NCBI RefSeq assembly: GCF_003264365.1
Contig: NZ_PYAK01000003.1
Span: 221,594-285,593 of the forward strand
Source: Micromonospora noduli
GTDB taxonomy: Bacteria; Actinomycetota; Actinomycetes; Mycobacteriales; Micromonosporaceae
Reading direction: 5' to 3'
Length of the DNA: 64,000 nt
The notes under the pieces were generated by a model. It did not search any database. It was not told the origin of the DNA and saw only the letters and a list, made by a program, of their open reading frames with translations. The position numbers were made by a program, and so were the translations under genes. Positions within the stretch are counted from its first letter, which is position 1; the number at the start of each line of letters is the position of its first letter. Below, piece after piece: positions 8,666-19,220 of the stretch.

Positions 8666-11600
8666 CTACTCGGTCGGCTCCGCCGGAGGCAGCGGCGAGG
8701 TACGGCTACGCGGCAGCCGCAGCACCTCGAACTGGTCCGTGCCCTCCACCAACGCGGCCGACGGCGCGGGCCGCCCGGCCGGCTGCACACCCTCGGCCGC
8801 GACCGGGGCGGGCGCGCCGCTCGGCACCGCGACCTGGTTCGGCGCTGGCACCTCGTCGGCCTCCGTCGTGGTCACCGCCGACCCTCCGGAGCGCCGCCGT
8901 GCGCGCCGAGCCCGCAGCGACTCCTTGGTGTGCTCCACCATCGTGTACAGCGTCGGCACCAGGATCAGCGTGAGCAGCGTCGAGCTGAGCAGACCACCGA
9001 TCACCACGACCGCCAGCGGCTGAGAGATGAAGCCGCCCTCACCGGTCAACCCGAACGCCATCGGCAGCAGCGCGAAGATGGTCGCCACCGCCGTCATCAG
9101 GATCGGGCGCAGCCGGCGACGGCCACCTTCGACCACCGCCTCCCGGACCCCCATGCCCTGTGCTCGGTACTGGTTGATCAGGTCGAGCAACACGATCGCG
9201 TTGGTCACCACGATGCCGACCAGCATCAGTACGCCGATCAGCGCCGGCACACCGAGCGGCGTCCCGGTGATCAACAGCAGACCGATCGCGCCGGTCGCCG
9301 CGAACGGGATGGAGATCAGCAGGATCAGCGCCTGGGTGAGGCTGCGGAACGTGGCCACCATGATCAGGAAGACGATGGCGATCGCGGCCAGCACCGCCAG
9401 GCCCAGGTCCGCGAAGGCATCCGCCTGATCCGCGCTGACACCGCCGATGGTGAAGCTCGCACCCGGCACGTTGATGCCGTCCAGACGCTTCTGCAACTCC
9501 TGGCTGGTCGCGCCCAGGTTCGAGCCGGTCGCCGCGCCGGTCACCGACACGCTGCGCTCACCGTCGATCCGGGTGACCTGCTGTGGGCCTTCGCCCTGAG
9601 TGACCTTCGCGATGTCGCCCAGCTTCACCGGACCGACCGGCAGTGCCCGCAGTTCCTCCACGGTCACCGGCGGCTGCGTGCCCAACCGCAGCACCACGTT
9701 CTGCTGCTGGCCGTCGAGCGCGACCTGGCCCAGCGGCGCTCCCCGGAACGCCTGCGACACGAGCTGCCCCACGGCGGCCTCGGTGAGCCCGACCCGACCG
9801 GCGGCGACCCGGTCGACCACCACGTCGACCCGCGGCACCCGCGCGGCAAGGCTGGTGGACACGTCCTCGACGTCCGGGACTCCCGCCATCGCGGCCCGCG
9901 CCTCCTCGGCGGCCCGGGTCAGCGCCTCCGGGTCGCTGGCCTGGACGATCACCTCCAGCTGGCTGGTCGACGCCTCCTGCCCGCCACCGAAGCTGATCTC
10001 ACCCACACCGGCGCCGAGCTTGTCGAACTCCTTGCGCAGCACCTCACGCATCTGCTTCGCGTCGGTGTCACCGTCGAGCGCCAGCGACCAGCTGGCGACG
10101 TTGTTGCCGCCGCCGCCCGCCCACGGGTTGTCCCCGCCGCCCGCGGTCACCTGGTACGTCTCGACGCCGTCGGTGCGGGACAGCACCGACTCGACCTGCT
10201 TGGCCGCCGCGTCGGTGGCCGCCAGGCCACTGCCGGCCGGCAGCTCCTGGCTCATGTTAAGGGTGTCCTGGCCGGAGTCGTCCAGGAAGTTGGTCTCCAA
10301 CTTCTGCGCCAGACCGAAGGTGCCGAAGAGCACCAGCAGGCCGAGCCCGACGGTGATCCAACGGGTCGACCGCTTGCGAGTGGCGAACCCGATCACCGGC
10401 AGGTACGCCCGCTGCAACGGGCTGCGCAGCTCCTTCTCCTCCGCGGCGTGCCGTACCGCCTCGTCGTCCGCGGTGCCGCCGCGCGGCTTGAGGAACCAGT
10501 ACGCGAGGACCGGGATCACTGTCAGCGACACCAGCAGCGAGGCGAGCAGGGCCACCGTCACAGTGATCGCGAACGGCGCGAAGAGCTGACCCACGAACCC
10601 GCCGACCAGCGCGATCGGCGCGAACACCGCCACCGTGGTGAGGGTGGACGCGGTCACCGCACCGGCGACCTCGCGGACGCCGGTGATGATGGCGTGCCGT
10701 TTCTCCTCGCCGTACTCCAGGTGTCGTTTGATGTTCTCCAACACCACGATCGAGTCGTCGACCACCCGACCCACCGCGATGGTCAACGCGCCGAGGGTGA
10801 GCAGGTTGAGCGAGTAGTCACCGATCCACAGGGCGATCAGCGCCACCAGCACGGAGAGCGGGATGGAGACCGCGGTGACCACCGTCGAGCGCACCGACAG
10901 CAGGAAGACCAGGATGACGATGACCGCCATCACGAGGCCCAGCAGACCCTCCGTGGTCAGCGACTCGATCGACTTCTCGACGAACGGCGCCTGGTCGAAG
11001 ACCACTGTCAGCTCCGCGCCGGAGGCGTCCTTCAGGTCGTCGAGCCGGTCCCGGATCTCGTGCGAGATCTCCACGGCGTTGCCGTCCGGTGCCGCGGTGA
11101 CCGCGATACCGAGGCTGTCCTTGCCATTGGTCCGGGTGATTGCCGTGGCCGGGGCGAGCTGCTGCTCGACCGTCGCCACGTCACCGAGGCGAACGGGTGC
11201 CGCAGCCGGGACGACCACGATGCCGCGCAGCTCCTCCAGGGTGGAGATCGGGGTGCCGACCTGCACCGGGAGGGCCAGGGCGCCGTCGGTCACCGCGCCG
11301 GCCGGAACCGCCACGCCGTTGGTCTTCAGCGCCGCGCCGATCGCCGTCGGCTGGATCTTCGCGGCGGCCATCTTCGCCGGGTCCGGGGTGACCACCACGA
11401 CGTCGTCGCGGGTGCCGGTCACCTCGACCGTGCGTACCCCCTCGATGCCCTCCAGCTCCGGCACCACTGTCGCGCGCAGCTTCTCGGCGAGTGCCCGCTC
11501 GTCCGCTGTGCCGGCCGCGGCCAGCACCACCGCCGGAAGGTCGTCGGTACTACCCGCGATGACCTGCGGGTCGACGCCCTCCGGCAGTTGGGCGCCGATC

Positions 11601-11944
11601 CGGCTCAACGCGGTCTGCATCTTGTTGACCACGTCGTCGAGGTCGGTGCCGAACTCGTACGTCACCTGGACGGTGGCCGCCCCCTCGCGGGAGGTGGAGG
11701 TGACCTGGTCCAGCCCCGGGATGCCCTGGAGGGCGTTCTCGATCGGCTCGGTCACCTGCGACTCGACGATCTCGGGGCCGGCGCCGGGGTAGGGAGCCAC
11801 GATGAACGCGGCCGGGAACTCGAGCGACGGCAGCAGTTGCTGCTTCAGCGACGGCACGGCGAACACTCCGAACACCGTGGTCACCACCGCGATGAGGGCA
11901 ATCAGCCCTCGGTTGGCGAGGCTGAATCTGGCGAGCAGCGACAT
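8666..11944 (-). CDS. RND-type efflux permease (HAE1/SwrC-like)
   Basis: A 1092-aa inner-membrane proton-driven exporter. It has the classic N-terminus (one TM helix, then the large porter loop with PYPGAGPEIVESQVTEPIE), a first TM block near residues 330-540, a second large loop, and a final TM block near residues 860-1030. The conserved VGRVVDDSIVVLENI, with its paired Asp in TM4, is present. The C-terminus is a disordered Pro/Ala-rich tail. There is no adjacent membrane-fusion or outer-membrane partner, which fits the single-component RND pumps of Gram-positive bacteria such as SwrC. Substrate unknown. It lies downstream of thrC with its own promoter space (11945-12052). Confidence 0.92.
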   Translation of the reverse strand: MSLLARFSLANRGLIALIAVVTTVFGVFAVPSLKQQLLPSLEFPAAFIVAPYPGAGPEIVESQVTEPIENALQGIPGLDQVTSTSREGAATVQVTYEFGTDLDDVVNKMQTALSRIGAQLPEGVDPQVIAGSTDDLPAVVLAAAGTADERALAEKLRATVVPELEGIEGVRTVEVTGTRDDVVVVTPDPAKMAAAKIQPTAIGAALKTNGVAVPAGAVTDGALALPVQVGTPISTLEELRGIVVVPAAAPVRLGDVATVEQQLAPATAITRTNGKDSLGIAVTAAPDGNAVEISHEIRDRLDDLKDASGAELTVVFDQAPFVEKSIESLTTEGLLGLVMAVIVILVFLLSVRSTVVTAVSIPLSVLVALIALWIGDYSLNLLTLGALTIAVGRVVDDSIVVLENIKRHLEYGEEKRHAIITGVREVAGAVTASTLTTVAVFAPIALVGGFVGQLFAPFAITVTVALLASLLVSLTVIPVLAYWFLKPRGGTADDEAVRHAAEEKELRSPLQRAYLPVIGFATRKRSTRWITVGLGLLVLFGTFGLAQKLETNFLDDSGQDTLNMSQELPAGSGLAATDAAAKQVESVLSRTDGVETYQVTAGGGDNPWAGGGGNNVASWSLALDGDTDAKQMREVLRKEFDKLGAGVGEISFGGGQEASTSQLEVIVQASDPEALTRAAEEARAAMAGVPDVEDVSTSLAARVPRVDVVVDRVAAGRVGLTEAAVGQLVSQAFRGAPLGQVALDGQQQNVVLRLGTQPPVTVEELRALPVGPVKLGDIAKVTQGEGPQQVTRIDGERSVSVTGAATGSNLGATSQELQKRLDGINVPGASFTIGGVSADQADAFADLGLAVLAAIAIVFLIMVATFRSLTQALILLISIPFAATGAIGLLLITGTPLGVPALIGVLMLVGIVVTNAIVLLDLINQYRAQGMGVREAVVEGGRRRLRPILMTAVATIFALLPMAFGLTGEGGFISQPLAVVVIGGLLSSTLLTLILVPTLYTMVEHTKESLRARRARRRSGGSAVTTTEADEVPAPNQVAVPSGAPAPVAAEGVQPAGRPAPSAALVEGTDQFEVLRLPRSRTSPLPPAEPTE

Positions 11945-12052
11945 CGGCCTGGCTCACTCCTGAACGAGAATGCGGGCGGGGATACCCGAAAGTGTGCCGG
12001 ACTCGCATACCCCGACCCCCGCCGCCCCCGGGCCGCACCGCCGTCGCGCTAC

Positions 12053-12080
12053 CCGCCGTCGGTCACCACCCGGACGGCGG
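12053..12080 (-). terminator. Probable thrC terminator
   Basis: 8-bp GC-rich inverted repeat (12053-12060 with 12073-12080), directly past the thrC stop codon. Confidence 0.5.
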
Positions 12081-12085
12081 CGCGC

Positions 12086-13135
12086 TCAGGCCAGGTCGAG
12101 GGCGCGCGCCGCGGCCAGCGGGTCGTTCGCGATGGTCACCGGCGCCGGCGCGGTGGAGATCGCCCACTCCGGGTCCTTCAGCCCGTGGCCGGTCACCGTG
12201 CAGACCACCGTGGAACCGGGCGGCACCGCGCCCGCCGCGGCCTGCTGCAGCAGGCCGGCCACGCTGGCCGCGCTGCCCAGCTCGACGAAGACCCCCACCT
12301 CACGGGCGAGCAGACGGTACGCGGAGAGGATCTCCCGGTCGGTCACCGACGCGATCAGGCCACCGGAGGCGTCCCGGGCATCCAACGCCTTGGTCCAGCT
12401 CGCCGGGTTGCCGATCCGGATCGCGGTGGCGATGGTCGACGGCTCCGGCACCACCTGACCGGTCACGATCGGGGCCGCCCCGGCGGCCTGGAAGCCGTAC
12501 ATCTTCGGGGTGCGGGTGGTGGCGCCGGCGGCCAACTCCTCCGCGTATCCCATCCAGTACGCGGAGATGTTGCCGGCGTTGCCGACCGGCAGGCAGTGGA
12601 TGTCGGGCGCGTCACCGAGCGCCTCGACGATCTCGAAGGCGGCGGTCTTCTGGCCGTGCAGCCGGTCGATGTTGACCGAGTTGACCAACGCGACCGGGTA
12701 GTCCTGGGCGAGCTTGGCGGCAGTCGCGAGGCAGTCGTCGAAGTTGCCGTTCACCTGGAGCAGCTTCGCGCCGTGCACCAGCGCCTGGGCCAGCTTGCCC
12801 AGCGCGATCTTGCCTTGCGGCACCAGCACGGCGCAGGTCAATCCGGCCCGGGCCGCGTACGCCGCGGCGGAGGCGCTGGTGTTGCCGGTGGAGGCGCAGA
12901 TGATGGCCTTGTTGCCGGCCTCGACCGCCTTGGACACCGCGAGGGTCATCCCCCGGTCCTTGAAGGAGCCGGTCGGGTTGGCGCCCTCCACCTTGAGGTG
13001 CACGTCGCAACCGAGCCGGGCGGACAGCACCGGCGCCGGCAACAGCGGGGTGTTGCCCTCGTGCAGCGTCACGACCGGCGTGGCCGCGGTGACCGGCAGC
13101 CGATCCCGGTACGCCTCGATCAGACCCCGCCACAT
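12086..13135 (-). CDS. thrC: Threonine synthase
   Basis: A 349-aa PLP enzyme that converts O-phosphohomoserine to threonine. The PLP lysine lies in [11 protein letters not shown] near residue 58, and the phosphate-binding glycine-rich turn PVGNAGNIS is visible. The length matches the short class of threonine synthases. A GAGGAG ribosome site precedes the ATG. It lies 139 bases downstream of hom on the same strand. The partner gene thrB is 5.7 kb further downstream. Confidence 0.95.
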   Translation of the reverse strand: MWRGLIEAYRDRLPVTAATPVVTLHEGNTPLLPAPVLSARLGCDVHLKVEGANPTGSFKDRGMTLAVSKAVEAGNKAIICASTGNTSASAAAYAARAGLTCAVLVPQGKIALGKLAQALVHGAKLLQVNGNFDDCLATAAKLAQDYPVALVNSVNIDRLHGQKTAAFEIVEALGDAPDIHCLPVGNAGNISAYWMGYAEELAAGATTRTPKMYGFQAAGAAPIVTGQVVPEPSTIATAIRIGNPASWTKALDARDASGGLIASVTDREILSAYRLLAREVGVFVELGSAASVAGLLQQAAAGAVPPGSTVVCTVTGHGLKDPEWAISTAPAPVTIANDPLAAARALDLA

Positions 13136-13274
13136 GTCGCTCTCCTCGCCTCTACCGCCGCGCCCACCCGATTGTCAGGGCCACCTTGGACCAGCCCGCT
13201 GGAGTGGTCAATGGCACACCCCGGCTTACCCACCTGGCGGGACGCGCGAGCCACCCCGTCGATGATGCAACGAC

Positions 13275-14597
13275 TCAGGCGCCGCCCTCGACCCGCAGCA
13301 CACTGGTCACCGAACGGACAATGTCCAGACCGCGCAGCTCACCGACGGTCGCGGCGAGCGCGGCGTCCGGTGCCACATGCGTGACGATGACCAACTCGGC
13401 GTCGCCGTCGCGGCCCGCCGGCCCGCCCGCCGAACCCTGCCGCACCGTCGCGATCGACACGTCGTGCCGGGCGAACACGCTCGCCACCGAGGCCAGCACA
13501 CCCGGGCGGTCGGCCACGTCGAGGCTCACGTGGTAGCGGGTCAACGCCTCACCCATCGGCCGGACCGCGAGGTCCGCGTACGCGCTCTCGCTGGCCGCGC
13601 GCACCCCGGCGAGCCGGTTGCGGGACACCGCGACCACGTCACCGAGCACCGCGCTGGCGGTGGGCGCGCCACCGGCGCCCCGACCGTAGAACATCAACTG
13701 CCCGGCCGCGTCCGCCTCCACGAAGACCGCGTTGAACGCGTCCCCGACGCTGGCCAGCGGGTGGCTGCGCGGGATCATCGCCGGGTGCACCCGGACGCTG
13801 ACCGTCTCCCGGCCGGTGGGGTCGACACCCCGGGCCGCGATGCAGAGCAGTTTGATCGTGCAGCCCATCGCCTGGGCGCTGGCCATGTCCGCGGCGGTCA
13901 CCTCGGTGATGCCCTCACGGTGCACGTCGGCGGCGCCGACCCGGGTGTGGAACGCCAGCGAGGCGAGGATCGCCGCCTTCGCCGCCGCGTCGAAGCCCTC
14001 CACGTCGGCGGTCGGATCGGCCTCCGCGTACCCCAGGGCGGTGGCCTCTTCGAGAGCCTCGGCGAAGCCGGCGCCGGTCGCGTCCATCGCGGAGAGGATG
14101 AAGTTGGTGGTGCCGTTGACGATGCCGGTGACCCGGTTGATCCGATCGCCGTGCAGCGACTCCCGTAGCGGACGCAGCAGCGGGATGGCCCCGGCCACTG
14201 ACGCCTCGTAGTAGAGGTCGCCGCCGCCCTCGGCCGCCGCCTCGTGCAGGGCCACGCCGTCCTCGGCGAGCAGCGCCTTGTTGGCGGTGACCACGCTCTT
14301 GCCGGCGCGCAGCGCCTCGACCAGCCAACTCCGGGCCGGCTCGATACCACCGATCACCTCGATCACCACGTCCACGTCGTCGCGCTTGATCAGGCCAAGC
14401 GCGTCGGTGGTGAACAGGTCCTCGTCGACCGGCAGGTCACCTCGGTCGCGGCCGAGCCGACGGACGGCGATGCCGGCGATCTCCAGCGGAGCGCCGATCC
14501 GTGCCGTGAGGTCGGCCGACTGCTCGTGCAGCAGCCGGACCACCTCCTGGCCGACAGTGCCACAGCCGAGCAGCGCCAAGCGCACAGGTGACGTCAT
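13275..14597 (-). CDS. hom: Homoserine dehydrogenase
   Basis: A 440-aa enzyme that reduces aspartate semialdehyde to homoserine. It has an N-terminal NAD(P)-binding fold (LALLGCGTVGQEV), a catalytic domain, and a C-terminal ACT domain (about residues 355-435, YHVSLDVADRPGVLASV) that in relatives mediates threonine feedback. The ATG overlaps the lysA stop codon (ATGA), so translation is probably coupled to lysA. Confidence 0.96.
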   Translation of the reverse strand: MTSPVRLALLGCGTVGQEVVRLLHEQSADLTARIGAPLEIAGIAVRRLGRDRGDLPVDEDLFTTDALGLIKRDDVDVVIEVIGGIEPARSWLVEALRAGKSVVTANKALLAEDGVALHEAAAEGGGDLYYEASVAGAIPLLRPLRESLHGDRINRVTGIVNGTTNFILSAMDATGAGFAEALEEATALGYAEADPTADVEGFDAAAKAAILASLAFHTRVGAADVHREGITEVTAADMASAQAMGCTIKLLCIAARGVDPTGRETVSVRVHPAMIPRSHPLASVGDAFNAVFVEADAAGQLMFYGRGAGGAPTASAVLGDVVAVSRNRLAGVRAASESAYADLAVRPMGEALTRYHVSLDVADRPGVLASVASVFARHDVSIATVRQGSAGGPAGRDGDAELVIVTHVAPDAALAATVGELRGLDIVRSVTSVLRVEGGA

Positions 14598-15979
14598 CCA
14601 ACATCCAATGCGAGCAGGTCCTCTTCGGTTTCCCGCCGGACGATCAGGCGCGCCTGGCCGTCGCGCACCGCGACCACCGGTGGCCGGGGCACATGGTTGT
14701 AGTTGCTGGCCATGCTTCGGCAGTACGCACCGGTGCCGGGCACTGCGACAAGATCTCCGGGCTGCACGTCGGCGGGCAGGAATTCATCCTTCACCACGAT
14801 GTCCCCGGACTCACAATGCTTTCCCACCACGCGGGCGAGCAACGGCTGCGCGGTCGAGGCCCGCGAGGCCAGCGTCGCCGAGTAGGACGCGTCGTAGAGG
14901 GCGGTGCGGATGTTGTCGCTCATCCCGCCGTCGACGCTGACGTAGGTCCGGAGGCCGTCGAGGTCCTTGACCGTGCCGACCTCGTAGAGGGTGAACACGG
15001 CCGGCCCGACGATGGCCCGGCCCGGCTCGATCGACAGGTGCGGCACGGCCAGGTTCTCCGCCGCGCACTCCGAATCAACGATTTTGCGAAGCCGCTTGGC
15101 CAGATCCTGCGGCGTCGCCGGGTCGTCCTGGGTGGTGTACGCGATGCCGAAGCCGCCGCCCAGGTCCAGCTCGGGCAGCTCCACTCCGCGCGCGTCGCGG
15201 ATCTGCGCCTGAAGGGCGAGCACCCGCCGGGCCGAGACCTCGAAGCCGCTGGCGTCGAAGATCTGCGAGCCGATGTGCGAGTGCAGCCCGCGAAGCTCCA
15301 GCACACCCTCGTCGAGGATCTTGAACGCGGCGTTGGCGGCGGCACCGCCGGCCAGCGAGAAGCCGAACTTCTGGTCCTCGTGGGCGGTGGCGATGAACTC
15401 GTGGGTGTGCGCCTCGACGCCCACAGTGACCCGCACCAGCACCCGGGGCCGGACCCCGCGCTCGCGGGCCAGCGCGGTGAGCCGGTCGATCTCGGTGAAC
15501 GAGTCGACGATGATCCGGCCCACCCCGGCGTCCAGCGCCCGGCCCAGCTCGGGGACCGACTTGTTGTTGCCGTGAAAGCCGATCCGCTCCGGCGGCATTC
15601 CGGCCGACAGCGCGGTGGCCAGCTCGCCACCGGTGCAGACGTCCAGGTGCAGCCCCTCCTCGGCGATCATCCGGACCACCGCCCGGCAGAGGAACGCCTT
15701 GCCCGCGTAGAACACGTCCTCGGTCGGGAAGGCCGCCCGGAAGTCGCGGCAGCGCGAGCGCAGGTCGGCCTCGTCGAGGACGTACACCGGGGTGCCGAAC
15801 TCGGCCGCGATGTCGCGGACGCTCAGGCCCGCGACGGCGACCGCGCCGTCGGCGCCACGCGTCACCGACCGCGGCCACAGCGCCGGCACGAGGGCGTTGA
15901 CGTCGGCCGGGGTACGCAGCCAGGCCGGCCCCTGGTTGCTGATGTCCGCGTGCAGCGCACCGGCCTCATGAGCCCTCAT
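14594..15979 (-). CDS. lysA: Diaminopimelate decarboxylase
   Basis: A 461-aa fold-III PLP enzyme that makes lysine from meso-diaminopimelate. The PLP lysine is in YAGKAF near residue 92. The substrate-binding CESGD motif is near the C-terminus, and the glycine-rich phosphate site and HNG-like loops are visible. Only one base separates its start from the argS stop, and its stop overlaps the hom start. argS-lysA-hom therefore reads as one operon. Confidence 0.96.
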   Translation of the reverse strand: MRAHEAGALHADISNQGPAWLRTPADVNALVPALWPRSVTRGADGAVAVAGLSVRDIAAEFGTPVYVLDEADLRSRCRDFRAAFPTEDVFYAGKAFLCRAVVRMIAEEGLHLDVCTGGELATALSAGMPPERIGFHGNNKSVPELGRALDAGVGRIIVDSFTEIDRLTALARERGVRPRVLVRVTVGVEAHTHEFIATAHEDQKFGFSLAGGAAANAAFKILDEGVLELRGLHSHIGSQIFDASGFEVSARRVLALQAQIRDARGVELPELDLGGGFGIAYTTQDDPATPQDLAKRLRKIVDSECAAENLAVPHLSIEPGRAIVGPAVFTLYEVGTVKDLDGLRTYVSVDGGMSDNIRTALYDASYSATLASRASTAQPLLARVVGKHCESGDIVVKDEFLPADVQPGDLVAVPGTGAYCRSMASNYNHVPRPPVVAVRDGQARLIVRRETEEDLLALDVG

Positions 15980-15980
15980 G

Positions 15981-17648
15981 TCACATCCTCTCGGGTGCGG
16001 AGACGCCGAGCAGGTGCAGGCCGTTGGCGATCACCGTGCGGGTGGCGTTGTTGAGCCAGAGCCGAGCGCGGTGCAGGTCGGTGATCTCCTCGTCGCCCAG
16101 CGGCAGCACCCGGCAGTTGTCGTAGAACCGGTGGTAGGAGGCGGCGACGCTCTCCTCCAGGTAGCGGGCCACCCGGTGCGGCTCCCGCAGCTCGGCGGCC
16201 GTCGCCACCACCGCGGGGAACTGGGCGAGGGCCTTGAGCAGCTCGTTCTCCTTCTCGTGGTCGAGCAGCTCGGGGCGGAACGCGTCGGCGTCGCCCGGAA
16301 CCAGCCCCACCTCGGCGGCGTTGCGGGCCACGCCCGCCGTCCGGGCTGCCACGTACTGCACGTAGTAGACCGGGTTGTCGCGGGTCGCCCGGGTCCACAG
16401 CTCGATGTCGATGTCGATCGGGGAGTCGCTGGAGTAACGGGCCAACGCGTAGCGGGAGGCGTCCACGCCGATCGCGTCGACCAGGTCCTCCAGGGTGATC
16501 ACGGTGCCGGCCCGCTTGCTCATCCGCATCGGGGCGCCGTCGCGCAGCAGGTTGACCAGCTGCCCGATGAGGATCTCCAGGTTGCGCTCCGGGTCGTCGC
16601 CGAAGCAGGCGGACATCGCCTTCATCCGGCCGATGTAGCCGTGGTGGTCGGCGCCCAGCATGATCACGACCCGATCGAAGCCGCGCTCGCGCTTGTCCAG
16701 GTAGTAGGCGCAGTCCGCGGCGAAGTACGTCCACTCGCCGTTGGACTTGCGCAGCACCCGGTCCTTGTCGTCGCCGAAGTCGGTGGTGCGCAGCCAGGTG
16801 GCGCCCTCGGACTCGTAGAGGTGCCCCTGCTGGCGCAGCCGGTTCAACGCCAGGTCGAGCTCACCCCGGTCGTGCAGGTCCTTCTCGTTGAAGTAGGTGT
16901 CGAACTCCACCCCGAAGTCGCGCAGCGAGGTGCGGATCTCGTCGAACATCAGCGCGACGCCCTCGACCCGGAAGACCTCCTGGGCGGCGTCGTCGTCGAG
17001 CGAGCGCACCTCCGGCCGGCGGGCCTGCACCTCGCTGGCGATCTCGGCGATGTACGCCCCGCCGTAGCCGTCCTCCGGCGCCGACTCACCCTTCGCGGCG
17101 GCGAGCAGCGACCGGGCGAACCGGTCGATCTGCGAACCGGCGTCGTTGAAGTAGTACTCCGTGCCGACGTCGGCGCCGGTGGCCCGCAGCAGCCGGCTCA
17201 GCGCGTCACCGACGGCCGCCCAGCGGACCCCGCCGATGTGCACCGGCCCGGTCGGGTTGGCCGAGACGAACTCCAGGTTGATCCTCTCGCCGGCGAGCCG
17301 GTCGCTGCGGCCGTACTCCGCGCCGGTCTCGACGATCACCCGCGCGAGCTGACCGGCCGCGGCGGCGTCGAGCCGGATGTTCAGGAAGCCAGGCCCGGCG
17401 ATTTCCACCGATTTGACCCCCGGTGCCCGGCCCAGCTCGTCGGCCAGGGCTGTCGCCAGCTCCCGGGGCGGAACGCCCACCTTCTTGCTCAACTGCAGCG
17501 CGAGCGTCGAGGCGTAGTCGCCGTGCTCGGGGTTGCGCGGTCGCTCCACCACCGTGCTCGCCGGCAGCGCGGCGCGGTCCAGCCCACGCTGCTCGAAGAC
17601 GGCGTGGGCGGCGGCAAGGACGACCGAGGCTAGTTCTGCAGGAGTCAC
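15981..17648 (-). CDS. argS: Arginine--tRNA ligase
   Basis: A 555-aa class I aminoacyl-tRNA synthetase. Visible are the N-terminal Add1-like domain, the HIGH signature as GPVHIGG near residue 135, RMSKRAGT (KMSKS equivalent) near 376, and an anticodon-binding helical C-terminus with the conserved end [13 protein letters not shown]. Length is typical. It is first in the argS-lysA-hom operon and is transcribed divergently from the DUF3105 gene; the shared 97-bp gap must hold both promoters. Confidence 0.97.
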   Translation of the reverse strand: MTPAELASVVLAAAHAVFEQRGLDRAALPASTVVERPRNPEHGDYASTLALQLSKKVGVPPRELATALADELGRAPGVKSVEIAGPGFLNIRLDAAAAGQLARVIVETGAEYGRSDRLAGERINLEFVSANPTGPVHIGGVRWAAVGDALSRLLRATGADVGTEYYFNDAGSQIDRFARSLLAAAKGESAPEDGYGGAYIAEIASEVQARRPEVRSLDDDAAQEVFRVEGVALMFDEIRTSLRDFGVEFDTYFNEKDLHDRGELDLALNRLRQQGHLYESEGATWLRTTDFGDDKDRVLRKSNGEWTYFAADCAYYLDKRERGFDRVVIMLGADHHGYIGRMKAMSACFGDDPERNLEILIGQLVNLLRDGAPMRMSKRAGTVITLEDLVDAIGVDASRYALARYSSDSPIDIDIELWTRATRDNPVYYVQYVAARTAGVARNAAEVGLVPGDADAFRPELLDHEKENELLKALAQFPAVVATAAELREPHRVARYLEESVAASYHRFYDNCRVLPLGDEEITDLHRARLWLNNATRTVIANGLHLLGVSAPERM

Positions 17649-17745
17649 CCAACCATGTTATCGGGGGTAGACTCGGGCACTCGGCGGCTCCCCTGCGCGT
17701 CATCCGGCCCGCCACTCCCCTGACCGACCGACTTGACGAGGCACG

Positions 17746-18543
17746 ATGAGCATCAGCACCCCGGGTGGCCCTGAGCGCCGCCCGACCGTGGTCAGCACCG
17801 GCAAGAAGCCGGCCGCGGGCCGGCCGGCGTCCGGCGCCAAGGCCGGTTCCGGCAAGCCGACGGGCTCCCCCCGGGCCGGGGGCAAGGGCCCGCGCAAGCC
17901 GGTCACCCCGGTCAAGGTGAGCCAGGGCCGCGCGTGGGGGCCGATCGCGCTCTTCGTCGCGGTTGGCGTGCTCGCGGCCGGCATCATCGGTTACGGCGCC
18001 TGGGCGTCGTTCCAGGGCTCCAAGCCGTGGGACAAGCGGGCCAACGCCATCGACGGCATCGCCAACATCCGCAAGTCCGACCCGGACAGCCTGAAGTACG
18101 AGTCGCACAAGTCGGGTCCGCTGACCTGGAACTACTCGCCGCCGGTGGGCGGGGTGCACAACGCCGCCTGGCAGAACTGCATGGGCGACGTGTACGACGC
18201 CCCGATCGCCAACGAGCACGCGGTGCACAGCCTGGAGCACGGCGCGGTGTGGATCACCTACCGCCCGGACCTGCCCAAGGACCAGGTCGACAAGCTCGCC
18301 AGCAAGGTGCGCGGCGTCGAGAAGACGCTGATGAGCCCGTACGAGGGCCTGGACAAGCCGATCTCGCTTCAGGCCTGGGGCTACCAGCTCAAGGTCGACA
18401 ACGCTGACGACTCGCGGATCGACGAGTTCATCAAGGACCTGCGGGTGAACGCCTCCGTCGAGGGCCCGACGGCGCTCTGCAACACCGGCATCACCGCCAC
18501 CGGCACCACGCCGCGTGAACTCCAGCAGCAGCCCACCCAGTAA
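17746..18543 (+). CDS. DUF3105 membrane-anchored protein
   Basis: A 265-aa protein. It has a disordered Gly/Lys/Pro-rich cytoplasmic N-terminus (about 1-60), one TM segment (about 65-85) and an extracytoplasmic DUF3105 domain with the family hallmark EHAVHSLEHGAVWITYRP. Two cysteines in the exported part (QNCMG and ALCNTG) could pair. The biochemical role of the family is unknown. The gene is followed after 8 bases by a DUF305 gene, a pairing that suggests a shared extracytoplasmic, possibly metal-related, job. Confidence 0.9.
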   Translation: MSISTPGGPERRPTVVSTGKKPAAGRPASGAKAGSGKPTGSPRAGGKGPRKPVTPVKVSQGRAWGPIALFVAVGVLAAGIIGYGAWASFQGSKPWDKRANAIDGIANIRKSDPDSLKYESHKSGPLTWNYSPPVGGVHNAAWQNCMGDVYDAPIANEHAVHSLEHGAVWITYRPDLPKDQVDKLASKVRGVEKTLMSPYEGLDKPISLQAWGYQLKVDNADDSRIDEFIKDLRVNASVEGPTALCNTGITATGTTPRELQQQPTQ

Positions 18544-18551
18544 GGACGGCA

Positions 18552-19220
18552 ATGACCGCTCCGGCAACCACCGACAGCGAGTACGACGAGATCCCGGCCG
18601 CCCCGGACGAGGGCGGCCGGGCCCCGGCGTCGCGCTACGGCGTGCTGGCGCTCGCCATCATGCTGGTGGTGGGGCTCCTCCTCGGGTACGCGGGCGGTCT
18701 GCTCACCCCACGGATCACCCGGCCCGGTGACGCCTCGGTCGAGGCGGGCTTCGCCCGGGACATGACGACCCACCACGCGCAGGCGGTGGAGATGAGCCTG
18801 ATCGCGTACCGGTCGGCGACCCTCCCCGAGGTGCGGCAGATCGCCGTCGACATCGCCACCGGGCAGCAGGGCGAGATCGGCGCGATGCAGACCTGGCTGC
18901 GCGAATGGGGCCTCAGCCCGACCGGGTCCAAGCCGCCGATGTCGTGGATGTCCGACGGGGCCACCGTCAAGGACGGCCTGATGCCGGGCATGGCCACGCC
19001 GCAACAGATGACCGCCCTGCGCAACGCTCAGGGCATCGAGGTCGACCGGCAGTTCCTGACCCTGATGTACGCCCACCACCTGGGCGGCATCCACATGATC
19101 GACGCGGCGCTCGGCGCGACCGACAACGCCGAGGTGCTGCGGGTGGCGAACACCATGAAGGCCACCCAGCAGACCGAGTTGAACAACCTCCGGCAGCTCC
19201 AGGCGCAGGCCAAGGGCTGA
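18552..19220 (+). CDS. DUF305 family protein
   Basis: A 222-aa protein. It has a short cytoplasmic tail, a TM/signal anchor (about 33-55) and two repeated helical DUF305 halves marked by MTTHHAQAVEM and YAHHLGGIHM. Paired His and Met residues suit copper binding; DUF305 proteins such as cyanobacterial CopM bind copper outside the membrane. Copper handling here is inference. It is probably co-transcribed with the preceding DUF3105 gene. Confidence 0.9.
   Translation: MTAPATTDSEYDEIPAAPDEGGRAPASRYGVLALAIMLVVGLLLGYAGGLLTPRITRPGDASVEAGFARDMTTHHAQAVEMSLIAYRSATLPEVRQIAVDIATGQQGEIGAMQTWLREWGLSPTGSKPPMSWMSDGATVKDGLMPGMATPQQMTALRNAQGIEVDRQFLTLMYAHHLGGIHMIDAALGATDNAEVLRVANTMKATQQTELNNLRQLQAQAKG

Noticed and set aside
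8183..13384. Very long plus-strand open frame (1733 codons) opposite the RND exporter and thrC
   Set aside because: High GC removes stop codons. The translation is Arg/His/Gln-rich low complexity with no domain, while the minus strand encodes clear RND and threonine synthase proteins.
13136..17745. Riboswitch or T-box control of lysA, hom, thrC or argS
   Set aside because: The gaps are 0-139 bases and show no T-box or lysine-riboswitch consensus.
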